Assembly (NCBI GenBank): GCA_947447265.1
Contig: CANFKC010000039.1
Coordinates: forward strand, 1 to 48,015
Direction: 5' to 3'
Source of the DNA: Chitinophagaceae bacterium
Lineage (GTDB): Bacteria > Bacteroidota > Bacteroidia > Chitinophagales > Chitinophagaceae
DNA length: 48,015 nucleotides
A program made the position numbers and the translations under genes. Below, piece by piece: positions 8,679 through 17,900 of this stretch. Within the stretch, counting starts at the first letter, position 1. Each line of letters begins with the position of its first letter. The notes beneath the pieces are model-generated. The model was not told the origin of the DNA. It saw nothing but the letters and a program-made list of their open reading frames with translations, and made no database searches.

Positions 8679-9557
8679 ATGAACTTCAAAAATATTCTGC
8701 GCGAAATAGAGCAAGCTGATCCCGGAGTGTATGAAAAGCAAAGCGACCGCCGTAACCTGCTCAGGAACTTAGGTTCGAAAGCAGCTATGGCAGCAGTGCC
8801 ATTTGCATTGGGTTCTTTATTTACTACCAAAACTTACGCAAAAACAACCGATAGTATTCTCAATTCCCTCAATTTCATTCTGGAGTTGGAATATTTTCAG
8901 TATAATTTGTATCATACCGCACTGGCTACAGGTTCTAATTCCACAACCTACCTTATACCACCTGCGGACCGTGACGGCTTCCTGATGATAGAAGGCCACC
9001 AGAAGGCGCACATCACCTTCTTGCGCAATGCTATCGATCCTATGGGCGCGGTACCGTTTACACCTAATTTGTATACGGCTGACCCTGTTACAGGCAATCC
9101 GTACACACCACCTTCCTACGATTTTACTGCACATGCCAATTTCCGTATCTACGAAAACTATGACGCATTTCTTTCTTTAGCTCAGGCTTTCGAAGATATG
9201 ATGGTACGTGCTTACCAGGGCCAGCTCAGCAATTTGCTTGCCAATACCAACGATATACTTACACAAGTGCTGCAAATGAGCACTGTTGAGGCTAGGCATG
9301 CTGCTTACATCCGCAACGTGCGCCGCGACAGGGGGGCAATAGATATTCCTAAACCATGGGTAACACTTAACACTGCACCGGAAATAAGGCTCATAAACTT
9401 CTACCTGCAGGAAGATAATGTTATTCAGAAAGGTATGAACATTACTTCCCTTACTGATGGCACAAGAACGGTTAACGCAACTGCAGCATCAGAAGCATTT
9501 GACGAGCCGTTTACACAGGCAAATGTGACTACGCTTATCGCACCATTCTTACTCTAA
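8679..9557 (+). CDS. Ferritin-like domain protein with Tat signal (second of two)
   Basis: 292 residues. The N terminus carries a twin-Arg motif (DRRNLLRNLG) and then a moderately hydrophobic Ala-rich stretch to about residue 47, ending KTYAKT, a plausible Tat signal and cleavage site. The ferritin-like bundle keeps acidic and His residues in each helix: LELEYFQYNLYH, EGHQKAHITFL, AFEDMMVRAY and EARHAAY, consistent with a di-iron site. Loops are longer than in the first paralogue, including an insertion rich in Pro and Tyr after helix 2. The start at 8679 is the first ATG and precedes the signal by a normal distance. A strong terminator follows 20 bp after the stop. Confidence 0.85.
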   Translation: MNFKNILREIEQADPGVYEKQSDRRNLLRNLGSKAAMAAVPFALGSLFTTKTYAKTTDSILNSLNFILELEYFQYNLYHTALATGSNSTTYLIPPADRDGFLMIEGHQKAHITFLRNAIDPMGAVPFTPNLYTADPVTGNPYTPPSYDFTAHANFRIYENYDAFLSLAQAFEDMMVRAYQGQLSNLLANTNDILTQVLQMSTVEARHAAYIRNVRRDRGAIDIPKPWVTLNTAPEIRLINFYLQEDNVIQKGMNITSLTDGTRTVNATAASEAFDEPFTQANVTTLIAPFLL

Positions 9558-9577
9558 TTAACGAACCATACTTATTG

Positions 9578-9611
9578 AATAAGGGCCGCAAATTGCGGCC
9601 CTTATTGTTTT
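9578..9611 (+). terminator. Intrinsic terminator of the ferritin-like operon
   Basis: A perfect 14-bp inverted repeat (AATAAGGGCCGCAA against its complement, one extra base between) at 9578-9606 is followed by TGTTTTC. The A/T outer arms make it symmetrical, so it could also stop transcripts from the convergent isoaspartyl peptidase gene. Confidence 0.85.
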
Positions 9612-9773
9612 CGTAATCCTTTATATTGATGAATATATTGTTTATATAGCCAATTCCTGCCTGCTGATTTTAACGCAATGAGCGCAGAGGATCCGCAAAG
9701 CAAGCGCAAAGCCAATGAGATCTATGCTGGTTTTTGAAGTGCAATTAGTATTCCTACATCAGCCAATGGGCAT

Positions 9774-10697
9774 CTACCTGTAAATCAGTACTTCGTTCCT
9801 GCCGTCATTATCTTTGCAGCCACGATACATACCTTCGCTGTTAAACGGCATGGCAATGTTACCATGTTTATCAATAGCTATCAGTCCGCCTTCACCCTCT
9901 ATTTTCACCAGTTTTTCCATTACGACCAGGTCGCAGGCAGCCTGCAAAGACATGCCTTTGTATTCCATAAGGCATGAAATATCATAAGCCACTACAGAGC
10001 GTATAAATAGCTCACCCACACCGGTGCAGGAGATGGCGCAGGTATTGTTATTAGCATAGGTTCCGGCACCTATTACCGGACTATCGCCTATGCGGCCAAA
10101 TTTCTTATTGGTAAGTCCACCAGTACTGGTAGCAGCAGCAAGGTTGCCATGTTTATCTAAAGCAACAGCACCCACTGTACCGAACTTTTTATCGGTGTGA
10201 TCCAGTTGCACTTTATCTTCTTTAACGGCACTCTGCCATTGGTTGTAGCGTTGCAGGGTGTAAAAATACCCATCATCTTCCATAGGCAGGTTACGAGCCC
10301 TGGCAAACTCTTCTGCACCCTTGCCTCCCAGCATTACATGGCCGCTGTGCAGCATTACTTCCCGCGCAAGGAGCACCGGGTTTTTTACATGGGCTACACC
10401 GCATACCGCACCTGCTTCCAGGTTACGGCCATTCATAATGGCGGCATCCATTTCATGTTGCCCTATATGGTTAAACACTGCGCCCCTGCTGGCATTGAAC
10501 AGCGGAAAATCTTCCAGTGAAGCCACTGCCGCTGCAACTGCATCCATCGCCGAACCGCTATCCCTTATTATGGCATAACCCGCATCCATTGCGGCTTGTA
10601 GCGCACCTTCGTACTGTTCCTGTAATTCAGGTGTCATTGTACTGCGTAAAATGGTACCCGCTCCGCCATGAATGGCTATGCCTGCTCTATCTGCCAT
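9774..10697 (-). CDS. Isoaspartyl peptidase / plant-type L-asparaginase
   Basis: 307 residues from the ATG at 10697. It is an Ntn-hydrolase that splits itself into alpha and beta subunits and removes isoaspartyl residues from damaged peptides or hydrolyses asparagine. The sequence begins with the family hallmark AIHGGAGTI, and the autocleavage site is KKFGTVGAVALD, with Thr174 as the new N-terminal nucleophile of the beta chain. Downstream STGGL, GRIGDSPVIGAGTYA and SCTGVGE segments shape the active site. No signal peptide precedes the conserved start, so unlike lysosomal glycosylasparaginase relatives it is probably cytoplasmic. Its own promoter lies just upstream. Confidence 0.92.
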   Translation of the reverse strand: MADRAGIAIHGGAGTILRSTMTPELQEQYEGALQAAMDAGYAIIRDSGSAMDAVAAAVASLEDFPLFNASRGAVFNHIGQHEMDAAIMNGRNLEAGAVCGVAHVKNPVLLAREVMLHSGHVMLGGKGAEEFARARNLPMEDDGYFYTLQRYNQWQSAVKEDKVQLDHTDKKFGTVGAVALDKHGNLAAATSTGGLTNKKFGRIGDSPVIGAGTYANNNTCAISCTGVGELFIRSVVAYDISCLMEYKGMSLQAACDLVVMEKLVKIEGEGGLIAIDKHGNIAMPFNSEGMYRGCKDNDGRNEVLIYR

Positions 10698-10721
10698 AAA
10701 TTGTAAATTAGTGAACTGCAG

Positions 10722-10729
10722 CAAAGGTA
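10722..10729 (-). promoter_or_regulatory. -7 box for the isoaspartyl peptidase gene
   Basis: On the minus strand TACCTTTG matches TAnnTTTG exactly and ends 24 bp before the ATG at 10697. TACCTTTG recurs before several other genes in this window, which supports it. The box lies upstream of the ATG and within the open frame, which argues for the ATG as the true start. Confidence 0.65.
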
Positions 10730-10776
10730 AGCGCAGTAGCTGAAGAAATGGTGAACAGTGAAGGGAAAGAATATAG

Positions 10777-11448
10777 CTACTTCCTCAGCTGCCTGTATTC
10801 ATTATTTGAAATGATCTTGTAGTCTGCCGGCAATTTAAAAATGCTGTTTTCAACCGGTGAAATGTTCACTGTCTCTGCTTCAAACTGCATACTGGAGCCA
10901 CTCTCATCGGTATAAGTGTAACTTAGTGGAAGAAATTTTGCGCCCGGAAAATGATCGTAAACTATGCTCTTATCCGGGTACCAGTCAGGGGTAGAATATA
11001 TCTCTGATACAGATCCGTCGGTATAGGTTACGCGGCCCTTAAAAACGGTATAACCTGCAATTACCTTACCGGTATTCTTCTCTTCTTTCAGCGCGAAACC
11101 CTCGTATTTACGCTGGCTATTTTCAAGCTCCTCGGTTTTCAGCTGCACGGCATACTTTTTACCGTTGCGGGTAATCAGTGAATATGCGCTTTTACTGGCG
11201 GTATTAATAAGCAATACGTATTGGTAGTTGTTGCTGAGTCTTAATTCCTTTTTTATATTGCCGCCCTTTATGGTAAATGTAAATTGGCCATCATAGTAAT
11301 GCTTATCAGGCGTTGCGAGTTTGACTCTATATACAATCACGCCTTCCACAAACGGTTTTTGCGCAACTGCCGGGGAAGCTATACATAACAATAACGCCAG
11401 AACAATGCCGGCATTAATTTTCAAGACAGAAGAGAGGGGGTTTGCCAT
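10777..11448 (-). CDS. Exported protein, DUF4412/GLPGLI-like
   Basis: 223 residues. An N-terminal signal peptide (hydrophobic core about residues 12-28, ending AVAQ) is followed by FVEGVIVYRVKL, a pattern of paired beta strands, a run on the theme NGKKYAVQLKTEEL, and a C-terminal PADYKII segment. This is the layout of DUF4412 or GLPGLI envelope proteins of Bacteroidota, which are all-beta and of unknown function. No catalytic motif is seen. The ATG at 11448 fits the signal peptide. A TATGTTTG box just upstream suggests its own transcription, separate from the isoaspartyl peptidase gene 79 bp downstream. Confidence 0.6.
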   Translation of the reverse strand: MANPLSSVLKINAGIVLALLLCIASPAVAQKPFVEGVIVYRVKLATPDKHYYDGQFTFTIKGGNIKKELRLSNNYQYVLLINTASKSAYSLITRNGKKYAVQLKTEELENSQRKYEGFALKEEKNTGKVIAGYTVFKGRVTYTDGSVSEIYSTPDWYPDKSIVYDHFPGAKFLPLSYTYTDESGSSMQFEAETVNISPVENSIFKLPADYKIISNNEYRQLRK

Positions 11449-11457
11449 TTAGCTAAA

Positions 11458-11465
11458 CAAACATA
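11458..11465 (-). promoter_or_regulatory. Candidate -7 box for the DUF4412-like gene
   Basis: TATGTTTG on the minus strand matches TAnnTTTG and ends 9 bp before the ATG at 11448. The leader would be only a few bases long, so the call is moderate. Confidence 0.45.
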
Positions 11466-11585
11466 TTTGATACAAATTACGAAAACGGTGTGATTCTTAA
11501 CGTTTTTTGGGAAATTATATTTTCCATAGCATTTTAAAAGCATTACAATTCGTACATTGCTTGTTGATACTACAAGGCTCATAAT

Positions 11586-13274
11586 ATGGTTTTTTGGAAT
11601 AAGATTAAGAAGTACAGGGGTTTTATTGCAGGTGCAGGACTATCGGCTGTTGCATTCATGTTCATACATGCTAAAAGCAACAATGACCCTTATTTTGAAA
11701 TTGCTAAAAACCTGGACGTCTACGCCAATTTGTTCAAAGAACTCAACTCTTACTATGTTGACCCGATTGAACCCGGCAAACTGGTGAAAACCGGTGTAGA
11801 CGCCATGCTGGAAGACCTGGACCCTTATACCAATTACATTACCGAATCGGACATTGAGGAATATGAATTCATGATGACCGGCAGATATGGCGGCATTGGT
11901 GCTAATATGCACCGTAAAGGCGATGAAATATACATTGGCGACGTTTATGAGAACAGCCCATCGCAAAAGGCAGGATTGCATCCCGGCGATGCAGTTATAT
12001 CAATTGACAATCAATCAGTAAAAGGTAAGAGTATTGATGACCTGAGTATTATGCTTAAAGGCTCTCCCGGCACTCAGCTTACCCTAAAAATAAGAGATGC
12101 TTATACCGGTGTTGAATCGCAAAAAATGATCACGCGCGGTGAAATAGAAATTTCAAGTGTGCCTTATGCTGCGCTGATAGGGCCGCAAAAGGATATCGCT
12201 TTTGTAAAGCTAACACAGTTTACCCAGGGTTGCGGCCGCATGGTGCGCGCAGCATATGACAGCTTGCAGAAAGCACAACCAGCACTTAAAGGCCTGGTGC
12301 TTGATTTGCGCAATAACCCTGGTGGCCTGGTTGATGAGGCTGTTCATATTTGTAACATATTCGTAGACCGCGACCAGCTTGTGGTAAGTACCCGCGGTAA
12401 GATACCCGACATGGATAAGGAATATAAAACCAATGGCGCCTTATGGAATAAAGATATTCCGCTGGCAGTGCTGGTTAATAAATCATCCGCTTCAGCTTCC
12501 GAAATTGTTGCCGGCACTATGCAGGATATGGACCGCGGTGTAATTATTGGCGAACGTTCATACGGTAAAGGTCTTGTGCAGATAACACGTCCGCTGGGCT
12601 TTAATTCTCACCTTAAGTTGACCATTGCCAGGTATTATACCCCAAGTGGCAGGTGCATACAGGCACTTGACTATGCCCACCGTAATGCAGATAAGAGCGT
12701 AAGCGTAATAGCCGATTCACTGAAAAAGGCATACAAAACAATGAATGGCCGTACTGTATTAAGCGGTGGTGGTATAGAGCCTGATGTAAAAATTAAAGAC
12801 GACCCGATGCCTATGATAGCGGTAGCATTGTACACTAAAAACTACCTGTTTGACTATGCTACTGATTATGCCGGCAAACACCCTAAGATAGCTGACCCAA
12901 GCACTTTCTCACTTACGGATGCAGAGTTTAACGATTTTACAAAGTGGGTAGATAAGAAAGATTACTCTTACAAAACAGAAACTGAATATGCGCTTGATTC
13001 ACTGAAAGCACTGGCTGTTAAAGAGAAGTATTATGACGATTCCAAGTCAGAATTTGATGCCTTGAAATCGAAGCTGTCTCACGATAAAAAACAAGACTTG
13101 CTGAAGCATAAAGACAATGTAAGGTACATGCTGGAAAATGAAATTGTTTCCCGCTACTATTTTACCCGCGGCAGGATAGCACAGAATATGCAACACGATA
13201 AAGAGCTGGATAAAGCACTTTCTATTTTGAAACAGCCAACAGAATACAGCGGCATTTTGAAGGTTAAAAAATAA
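11586..13274 (+). CDS. S41 family carboxy-terminal processing peptidase
   Basis: 562 residues, close to the family's usual length in Bacteroidota. One N-terminal membrane segment (about residues 10-28) anchors it facing the periplasm. Order of domains: helical lead (ELNSYYVDP), a PDZ domain containing GIGANMHRKGDEIYIGDV and the SPSQKAGLHPGD motif, then the S41 core. The Ser-Lys dyad is intact: Ser303 in SASASE and Lys328 in SYGKG, 25 residues apart as in E. coli Prc. A C-terminal helical region of about 140 residues follows, as in CtpA-like enzymes. Likely roles are trimming or degrading envelope proteins; the substrate cannot be read from the sequence. It stands alone and is divergent from the gene at 10777. 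Confidence 0.92.
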   Translation: MVFWNKIKKYRGFIAGAGLSAVAFMFIHAKSNNDPYFEIAKNLDVYANLFKELNSYYVDPIEPGKLVKTGVDAMLEDLDPYTNYITESDIEEYEFMMTGRYGGIGANMHRKGDEIYIGDVYENSPSQKAGLHPGDAVISIDNQSVKGKSIDDLSIMLKGSPGTQLTLKIRDAYTGVESQKMITRGEIEISSVPYAALIGPQKDIAFVKLTQFTQGCGRMVRAAYDSLQKAQPALKGLVLDLRNNPGGLVDEAVHICNIFVDRDQLVVSTRGKIPDMDKEYKTNGALWNKDIPLAVLVNKSSASASEIVAGTMQDMDRGVIIGERSYGKGLVQITRPLGFNSHLKLTIARYYTPSGRCIQALDYAHRNADKSVSVIADSLKKAYKTMNGRTVLSGGGIEPDVKIKDDPMPMIAVALYTKNYLFDYATDYAGKHPKIADPSTFSLTDAEFNDFTKWVDKKDYSYKTETEYALDSLKALAVKEKYYDDSKSEFDALKSKLSHDKKQDLLKHKDNVRYMLENEIVSRYYFTRGRIAQNMQHDKELDKALSILKQPTEYSGILKVKK

Positions 13275-13494
13275 GGGCAGAGGACGTGAGGGAAATCAAT
13301 CCTGCGCTCAACTTTTGTTGGTACAAAGCCTGAGTTCACTATCTACCTGTTACGTACCATTGTCATTAACCGCATACTTCAGCACTTTTAGTTGCACCTC
13401 TTAAATTTTGAATAACATCCAAATTGCGACTTTGCGGCTTTGCGCGCAACCTCTTTTCTTTAAGTTAATGAGCTTGTACTGCGTACTATAATTC

Positions 13495-13502
13495 TATTTT
13501 TG
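13495..13502 (+). promoter_or_regulatory. Candidate -7 box for the arylsulfotransferase-family gene
   Basis: TATTTTTG matches TAnnTTTG exactly and ends 31 bp before the ATG at 13534. It lies in a 259-bp gap that holds no gene. Confidence 0.5.
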
Positions 13503-13533
13503 ATGTAGTTTGCAACGCCAATCAGCATAAGAA

Positions 13534-14760
13534 ATGAAATCAAAAATTGCCACTATAGCCATATTGGTGTTCATGATACTACCCGTGTCTTTCGCGCTGA
13601 TAAGCCGTTGCAACGAAAAACGGGAAGGTAATGACGGGGTAAAAGCCACCCCACCCGATGTAAAGGTTTTGAGTCACGACCCAAAACTTAAGGGCTATGT
13701 GCTTTCAGCCCCATATACTTTACTGAAATGGAATAAAGGTCAATTACTCATCACTGACCTGGATGGCAATGCAATTGCAGAACGCAATGCACCGGGTGCA
13801 GTTTATGATTTCCGGCAATGGAAAATTAAAGGCAAGGTATATTATACCTACATGATCAATGACACCAATGCCTTCCACATCAGGCGTATAGCTTTAACGG
13901 CGGGCTATGCTGTATTGCTAGACGCTGCACTGAATGAAATAAAACAAATGCACCTTTTGCCGCACAATGACATAGTGCTGGACAACAGACAGGAGCTGGA
14001 TATGCACGACTTCATATTGCTATCAGAAAACCACTACATAGCCTGCGCATCATACGAAAAGAAAGTAAACAACATTCCCGGCAACCTGAAACCAGATAAG
14101 AATCTGAAAGTTGCGGCAAATATTATACAGGAAGTTGAAAATGGCAAGGTTATTTGGCAATGGGATGCAACACAATACCCTGAATTTTATACAACGAGTA
14201 GTGAGAAAAATATTTACATATCGGCTGTAATGACGCAAGACTACCTGCACATCAATTCGATGATTATAGACCCGCGCGACAGTAACCTTATCTGCTCTTT
14301 CAGAAGTACGGATCAGGTTGTGAAAATTAACCGGCACACCGGCAATATCATGTGGCGGCTGGGTGGCAAAAATTCTGACTTCCCGCTAAAGGACAGCATG
14401 GTATTTCAGCGGCAGCACCACGCTACTTTAAGTGATAATAATAAAACCCTTTTATTGCTGGATAATGGCGACAGTACCAAACGAAAAATTTCGCGTGTAC
14501 TGGAGTTTGGGCTGGATGAAAAACACAAAAAAATAATCTCGTTTAAGGCATTTACAATACCTGCTCCGTACAACCAATATATGGGCAGTGTAAGCAAACA
14601 AAATGGCCATTATTTTATAGGTGGTGGCACCGGTAAATATGCGTTGGAAGTTGACCCTAAAACTGGTACGAAGGGTTACGAATCGCGCAATGAAAAACTC
14701 TCTTACCGCCAATATTTGGTTGAAAGTATTTATGGTTTGGAGAAGGGCGTCACAAAGTAA
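13534..14760 (+). CDS. Arylsulfotransferase (ASST)-family exported protein
   Basis: 408 residues. A membrane anchor or uncleaved signal occupies residues 5-25; the following SRC is not a convincing lipobox. The rest is a beta-propeller with repeated strands and the ASST marks: ELDMHDF, then YLHINSM, the STDQVVKINRHTGNIMWRLGG blade, then QRQHHATL and LLDNGD. The His residues in HDF, HIN and QHH correspond to the sulfotransfer centre of ASST enzymes, which use phenolic sulfate esters rather than PAPS. Whether this one transfers sulfate is unknown, as many Bacteroidota members are uncharacterised. It has its own promoter and ends at a convergent gap with large hairpins. Confidence 0.8.
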   Translation: MKSKIATIAILVFMILPVSFALISRCNEKREGNDGVKATPPDVKVLSHDPKLKGYVLSAPYTLLKWNKGQLLITDLDGNAIAERNAPGAVYDFRQWKIKGKVYYTYMINDTNAFHIRRIALTAGYAVLLDAALNEIKQMHLLPHNDIVLDNRQELDMHDFILLSENHYIACASYEKKVNNIPGNLKPDKNLKVAANIIQEVENGKVIWQWDATQYPEFYTTSSEKNIYISAVMTQDYLHINSMIIDPRDSNLICSFRSTDQVVKINRHTGNIMWRLGGKNSDFPLKDSMVFQRQHHATLSDNNKTLLLLDNGDSTKRKISRVLEFGLDEKHKKIISFKAFTIPAPYNQYMGSVSKQNGHYFIGGGTGKYALEVDPKTGTKGYESRNEKLSYRQYLVESIYGLEKGVTK

Positions 14761-14800
14761 ATTAATGGGCGTTTTTGCGTGCAATGCTTGCTGTGGTTAG

Positions 14801-14830
14801 CTTTGACAACTTTTTTGAAAGTTGTCAAAG
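14801..14830. repeat. TTTGACAACTTT-type hairpin, copy 1
   Basis: CTTTGACAACTT and AAGTTGTCAAAG pair perfectly around a short T-rich loop. The unit, including flanks TGGTTAG on the left and CGGTTGATG on the right, recurs almost unchanged at 30808-30856. It lies between convergent genes, so it could also end transcription. Confidence 0.75.
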
Positions 14831-14865
14831 CGGTTGATGTATAGCAAAAGAATAACAGAAGATTC

Positions 14866-14917
14866 CCTAAGTTTCGATTTGACAACTTTCCAAAAAGTTG
14901 TCAAATCGAAACTTAGG
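14866..14917. repeat. TTTGACAACTTT-type hairpin, copy 2, 24-bp perfect stem
   Basis: Arms at 14866-14889 and 14894-14917 are perfect complements with a four-base CCAA loop. The inner part repeats the GACAACTTT/AAAGTTGTC core of copy 1; the outer part (CCTAAGTTTCGA) differs. Such a stem is unusually long for a bacterial terminator and lacks a clear T run on either side. Confidence 0.8.
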
Positions 14918-14969
14918 CGAGTTCATAAAATGGGCAGGGCGCGATGGTTAGCATACCAAATCTATTGAC

Positions 14970-17900
14970 CTACTGCTTCAATACTCTTTCTGACCAACCT
15001 CCGAAAGGTCCGGTTAGTTTTATGAAGTAGAGGCCTGGTGCAAAGTTGGTGAAGTAAACGTCCACCAGAGGCGACAATATCGGTCCCTTAACGAATACAG
15101 ATCCATCCATACCAATAACCATGTACTGGTCAAAATTACCGGGCACTGTTTCTATAGTAACCTTATCGCTAGTTGGGCTAGGGTAAATATGTACGAGGCC
15201 TTTTTTCACACTATCTGCCGGAATAGTATAACAGGAATCGACCACCAGCATTTTCAGGGTAGTAGCAACACCGCACACTGTAGTCAGGGTGTAAGAGATA
15301 ATATCGATACCTGCATGCACACCGGTAACTACGCCATTATCAACCGTTGCAACATCGCTTTGTGATGCCCAGGTGCCACCAGGAACATCTGCCTTTATTC
15401 TAAGAGATTCGCCAATACAAACATTGGCTGTACCGGTTAATTTCGCGGTATCGGGTAATGCGTATATAGTAACAGGGTGCAGATCGAAAGCCGTGCCGCA
15501 AGAGTTTACTACCGTATAAATTACAGTATCAATACCGGCGGTTATCATTCTTAACACACCATCATTAGTAATTTGCGCATGTGTGTTGGTTACGGTCCAG
15601 GTGCCATTTGCCGGTGAATCAAACAATAACGCTGTATCGCCCGGGCAACCAAATGATGCTCCGAATATTACACCTACGGTTGGCAACGGATTTATTACAA
15701 TCGTGTAGGTCGCGGTGTCAGTACCACAGCCTGTAGTAACAACATAGCTTATGGTATCTATGCCTGTCTTCAGCGCAAATATGCCGCATGAAGTGCCTAT
15801 TCCGGCAATAGAAAGAGTGTTGTTTGCGGTGAACCAATTGCCGCCTGTTATTGCAGCTACCAGAGTATTGCTCGCCCCCAAACAAATGCTGTCAACGCCA
15901 GTAATAATACCCGCATCCGGCAGTGGTATTATAGTAATTACTTTTGTAGTTACATCGGTTCCGCAACTGTTGGTGTAAGTATAAACTACAGTATCAATAC
16001 CTGCATTTATTGCAGTGATTGCACCACCGGCTGCTACACTAGTTACGATTGCATTAGTATTGGTTGTCGTCCAGATACCGCCGCTTACAGTATCTGTAAG
16101 GGTATCCGTTGCACCCTGGCAAATTGAGGCAGCACCGTTAATAATGCCCGCATGTGGTAACGGGCTGACAGTAATAATATGCACAGCGGTGTCGAATCCA
16201 CAAGAATTAATTACGAGGTGCGTTATGGTGTCCGTTCCTTCAGTTAGGGCCGTTATTACACTACCACCAGCAATTCCATAAATAGCAACGTGCCCGCTGC
16301 TGGCAGACCAGATACCACCAATAACGGTAGTGGTAAGGGTATCCGTAATGCCAGGGCATATTGCGGTTGTACCACCAATAACGCCAGCGTCCGGCAATGG
16401 GCTTATGGTCAGGTTGTGAGTTGTTGTTGCCGTGCCACAACTATTGGTAACTGCATATACTATGGTATCAGCCCCGGTATTAACACCGGTTACCGCACCT
16501 GAAGCATCTACCGTTGCATTCGGGTTTGCGGCTATCCAGCTGCCGCCACTTGAGCTGGCTGTGAGCGTTATAGTGCTTGCCGGGCAAACTGCACCCGGGC
16601 CGCTTATAGTGCCGGCAAATGGCAACGGATTAATTGTAACAATGTGCGTTGCTGTATCGAACCCGCAAGAATTAATAACCAGGTGCACAATAGTATCTAT
16701 GCCTGCGCTGAGGCCGGTAATTACGCTACTGGCTCCTGAACCATAAATAGCTGAGTGGCTCCCAGTGGCTGACCATACACCACCGCCTGTACTCGCAAAC
16801 AATGTATCGGTAATGCCCGGACATATAGCTGCAGCACCGGTAATGGTTCCGGCATGCGGTAAAGGGTTTACGGTAATTATTCGGCTTACTACATCCGTAC
16901 CACAATAATTGGTATAGGTATGAATAACGGTGTCAATACCAGCGCTAACTCCTGTAATGGTACAGCCCCCTGCCGCTACTGAAACCGTTGCATTGCTGTT
17001 GGTAACCGACCAGATGCCGCCGCTAACCGTATCTACCAACGAAATTGTGGCAGCTTCGCACAGCACCGCAGGGCCACTAATTGTCCCTGCATCTGGCAAC
17101 GGATTTACAGTAATTACACGCGTGGCTATATCAGTACCACAATAATTGGATACCGTGTAAGTAAGTGTGTCCAGCCCGGCGGTAGCGCCTGTAACAACAC
17201 AACCACCTATAGCCGTAAACACACTTGCATGGCTATTGCTGAAAGCCAAAATTCCGCCACCGGCAGTGTTACTAAGCGTATCAGTACTGCCCGGGCATAC
17301 TGTTAAAATGCCTGTTATGGTTCCTGCATTCGGTAGTGGGTTTATGGTAATGGTTGCTGATGTGGTTGCAGTACCACAGTAGTTGGTAACGCTGTAAATA
17401 ACTGTATCCATACCCGCGGTAACGCCCGATATTATGCTGCCTCCGGCAACCGGAAATACTGTGGCATTGCTATTAGTTGTCAACCAGGTTCCTCCGGTCG
17501 CAGTATCAGTTAAGGTATCTGAGCTGCCGGGGCATATTGTAAGAACACCGGTAATTACACCCGCATCAGGCAACGGATTTACAGTAGTTATCCAAGTGGC
17601 TATATCTGTGCCGCAAGTATTCGTAACCGTATAGCTGATCGTATCCATACCCGGCGCAACTCCCGTTATTAGCGCACCACCACCTATACCCGTGATGGTT
17701 GCATAACCATTGCTTGCAGCCCAAGTACCGGTAGTAGTAGTATCTGTAAGCGTATCGGTTATGCCCGGGCAAATAACAGCAAGGCCGGTAATACTGCCTG
17801 CATGTGGTAGTGGGCTGATTGTGATGGTATCAGAAACGGAATCAATGCCGCAAAAATTACTAACTGTATAGGTTAGCGTATCTGAGCCCGGCATTATGCC

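Noticed and set aside
14866-14917. Transposon terminal inverted repeats
   Set aside because: The arms are four bases apart with nothing between them; this is a hairpin, not the ends of an element.
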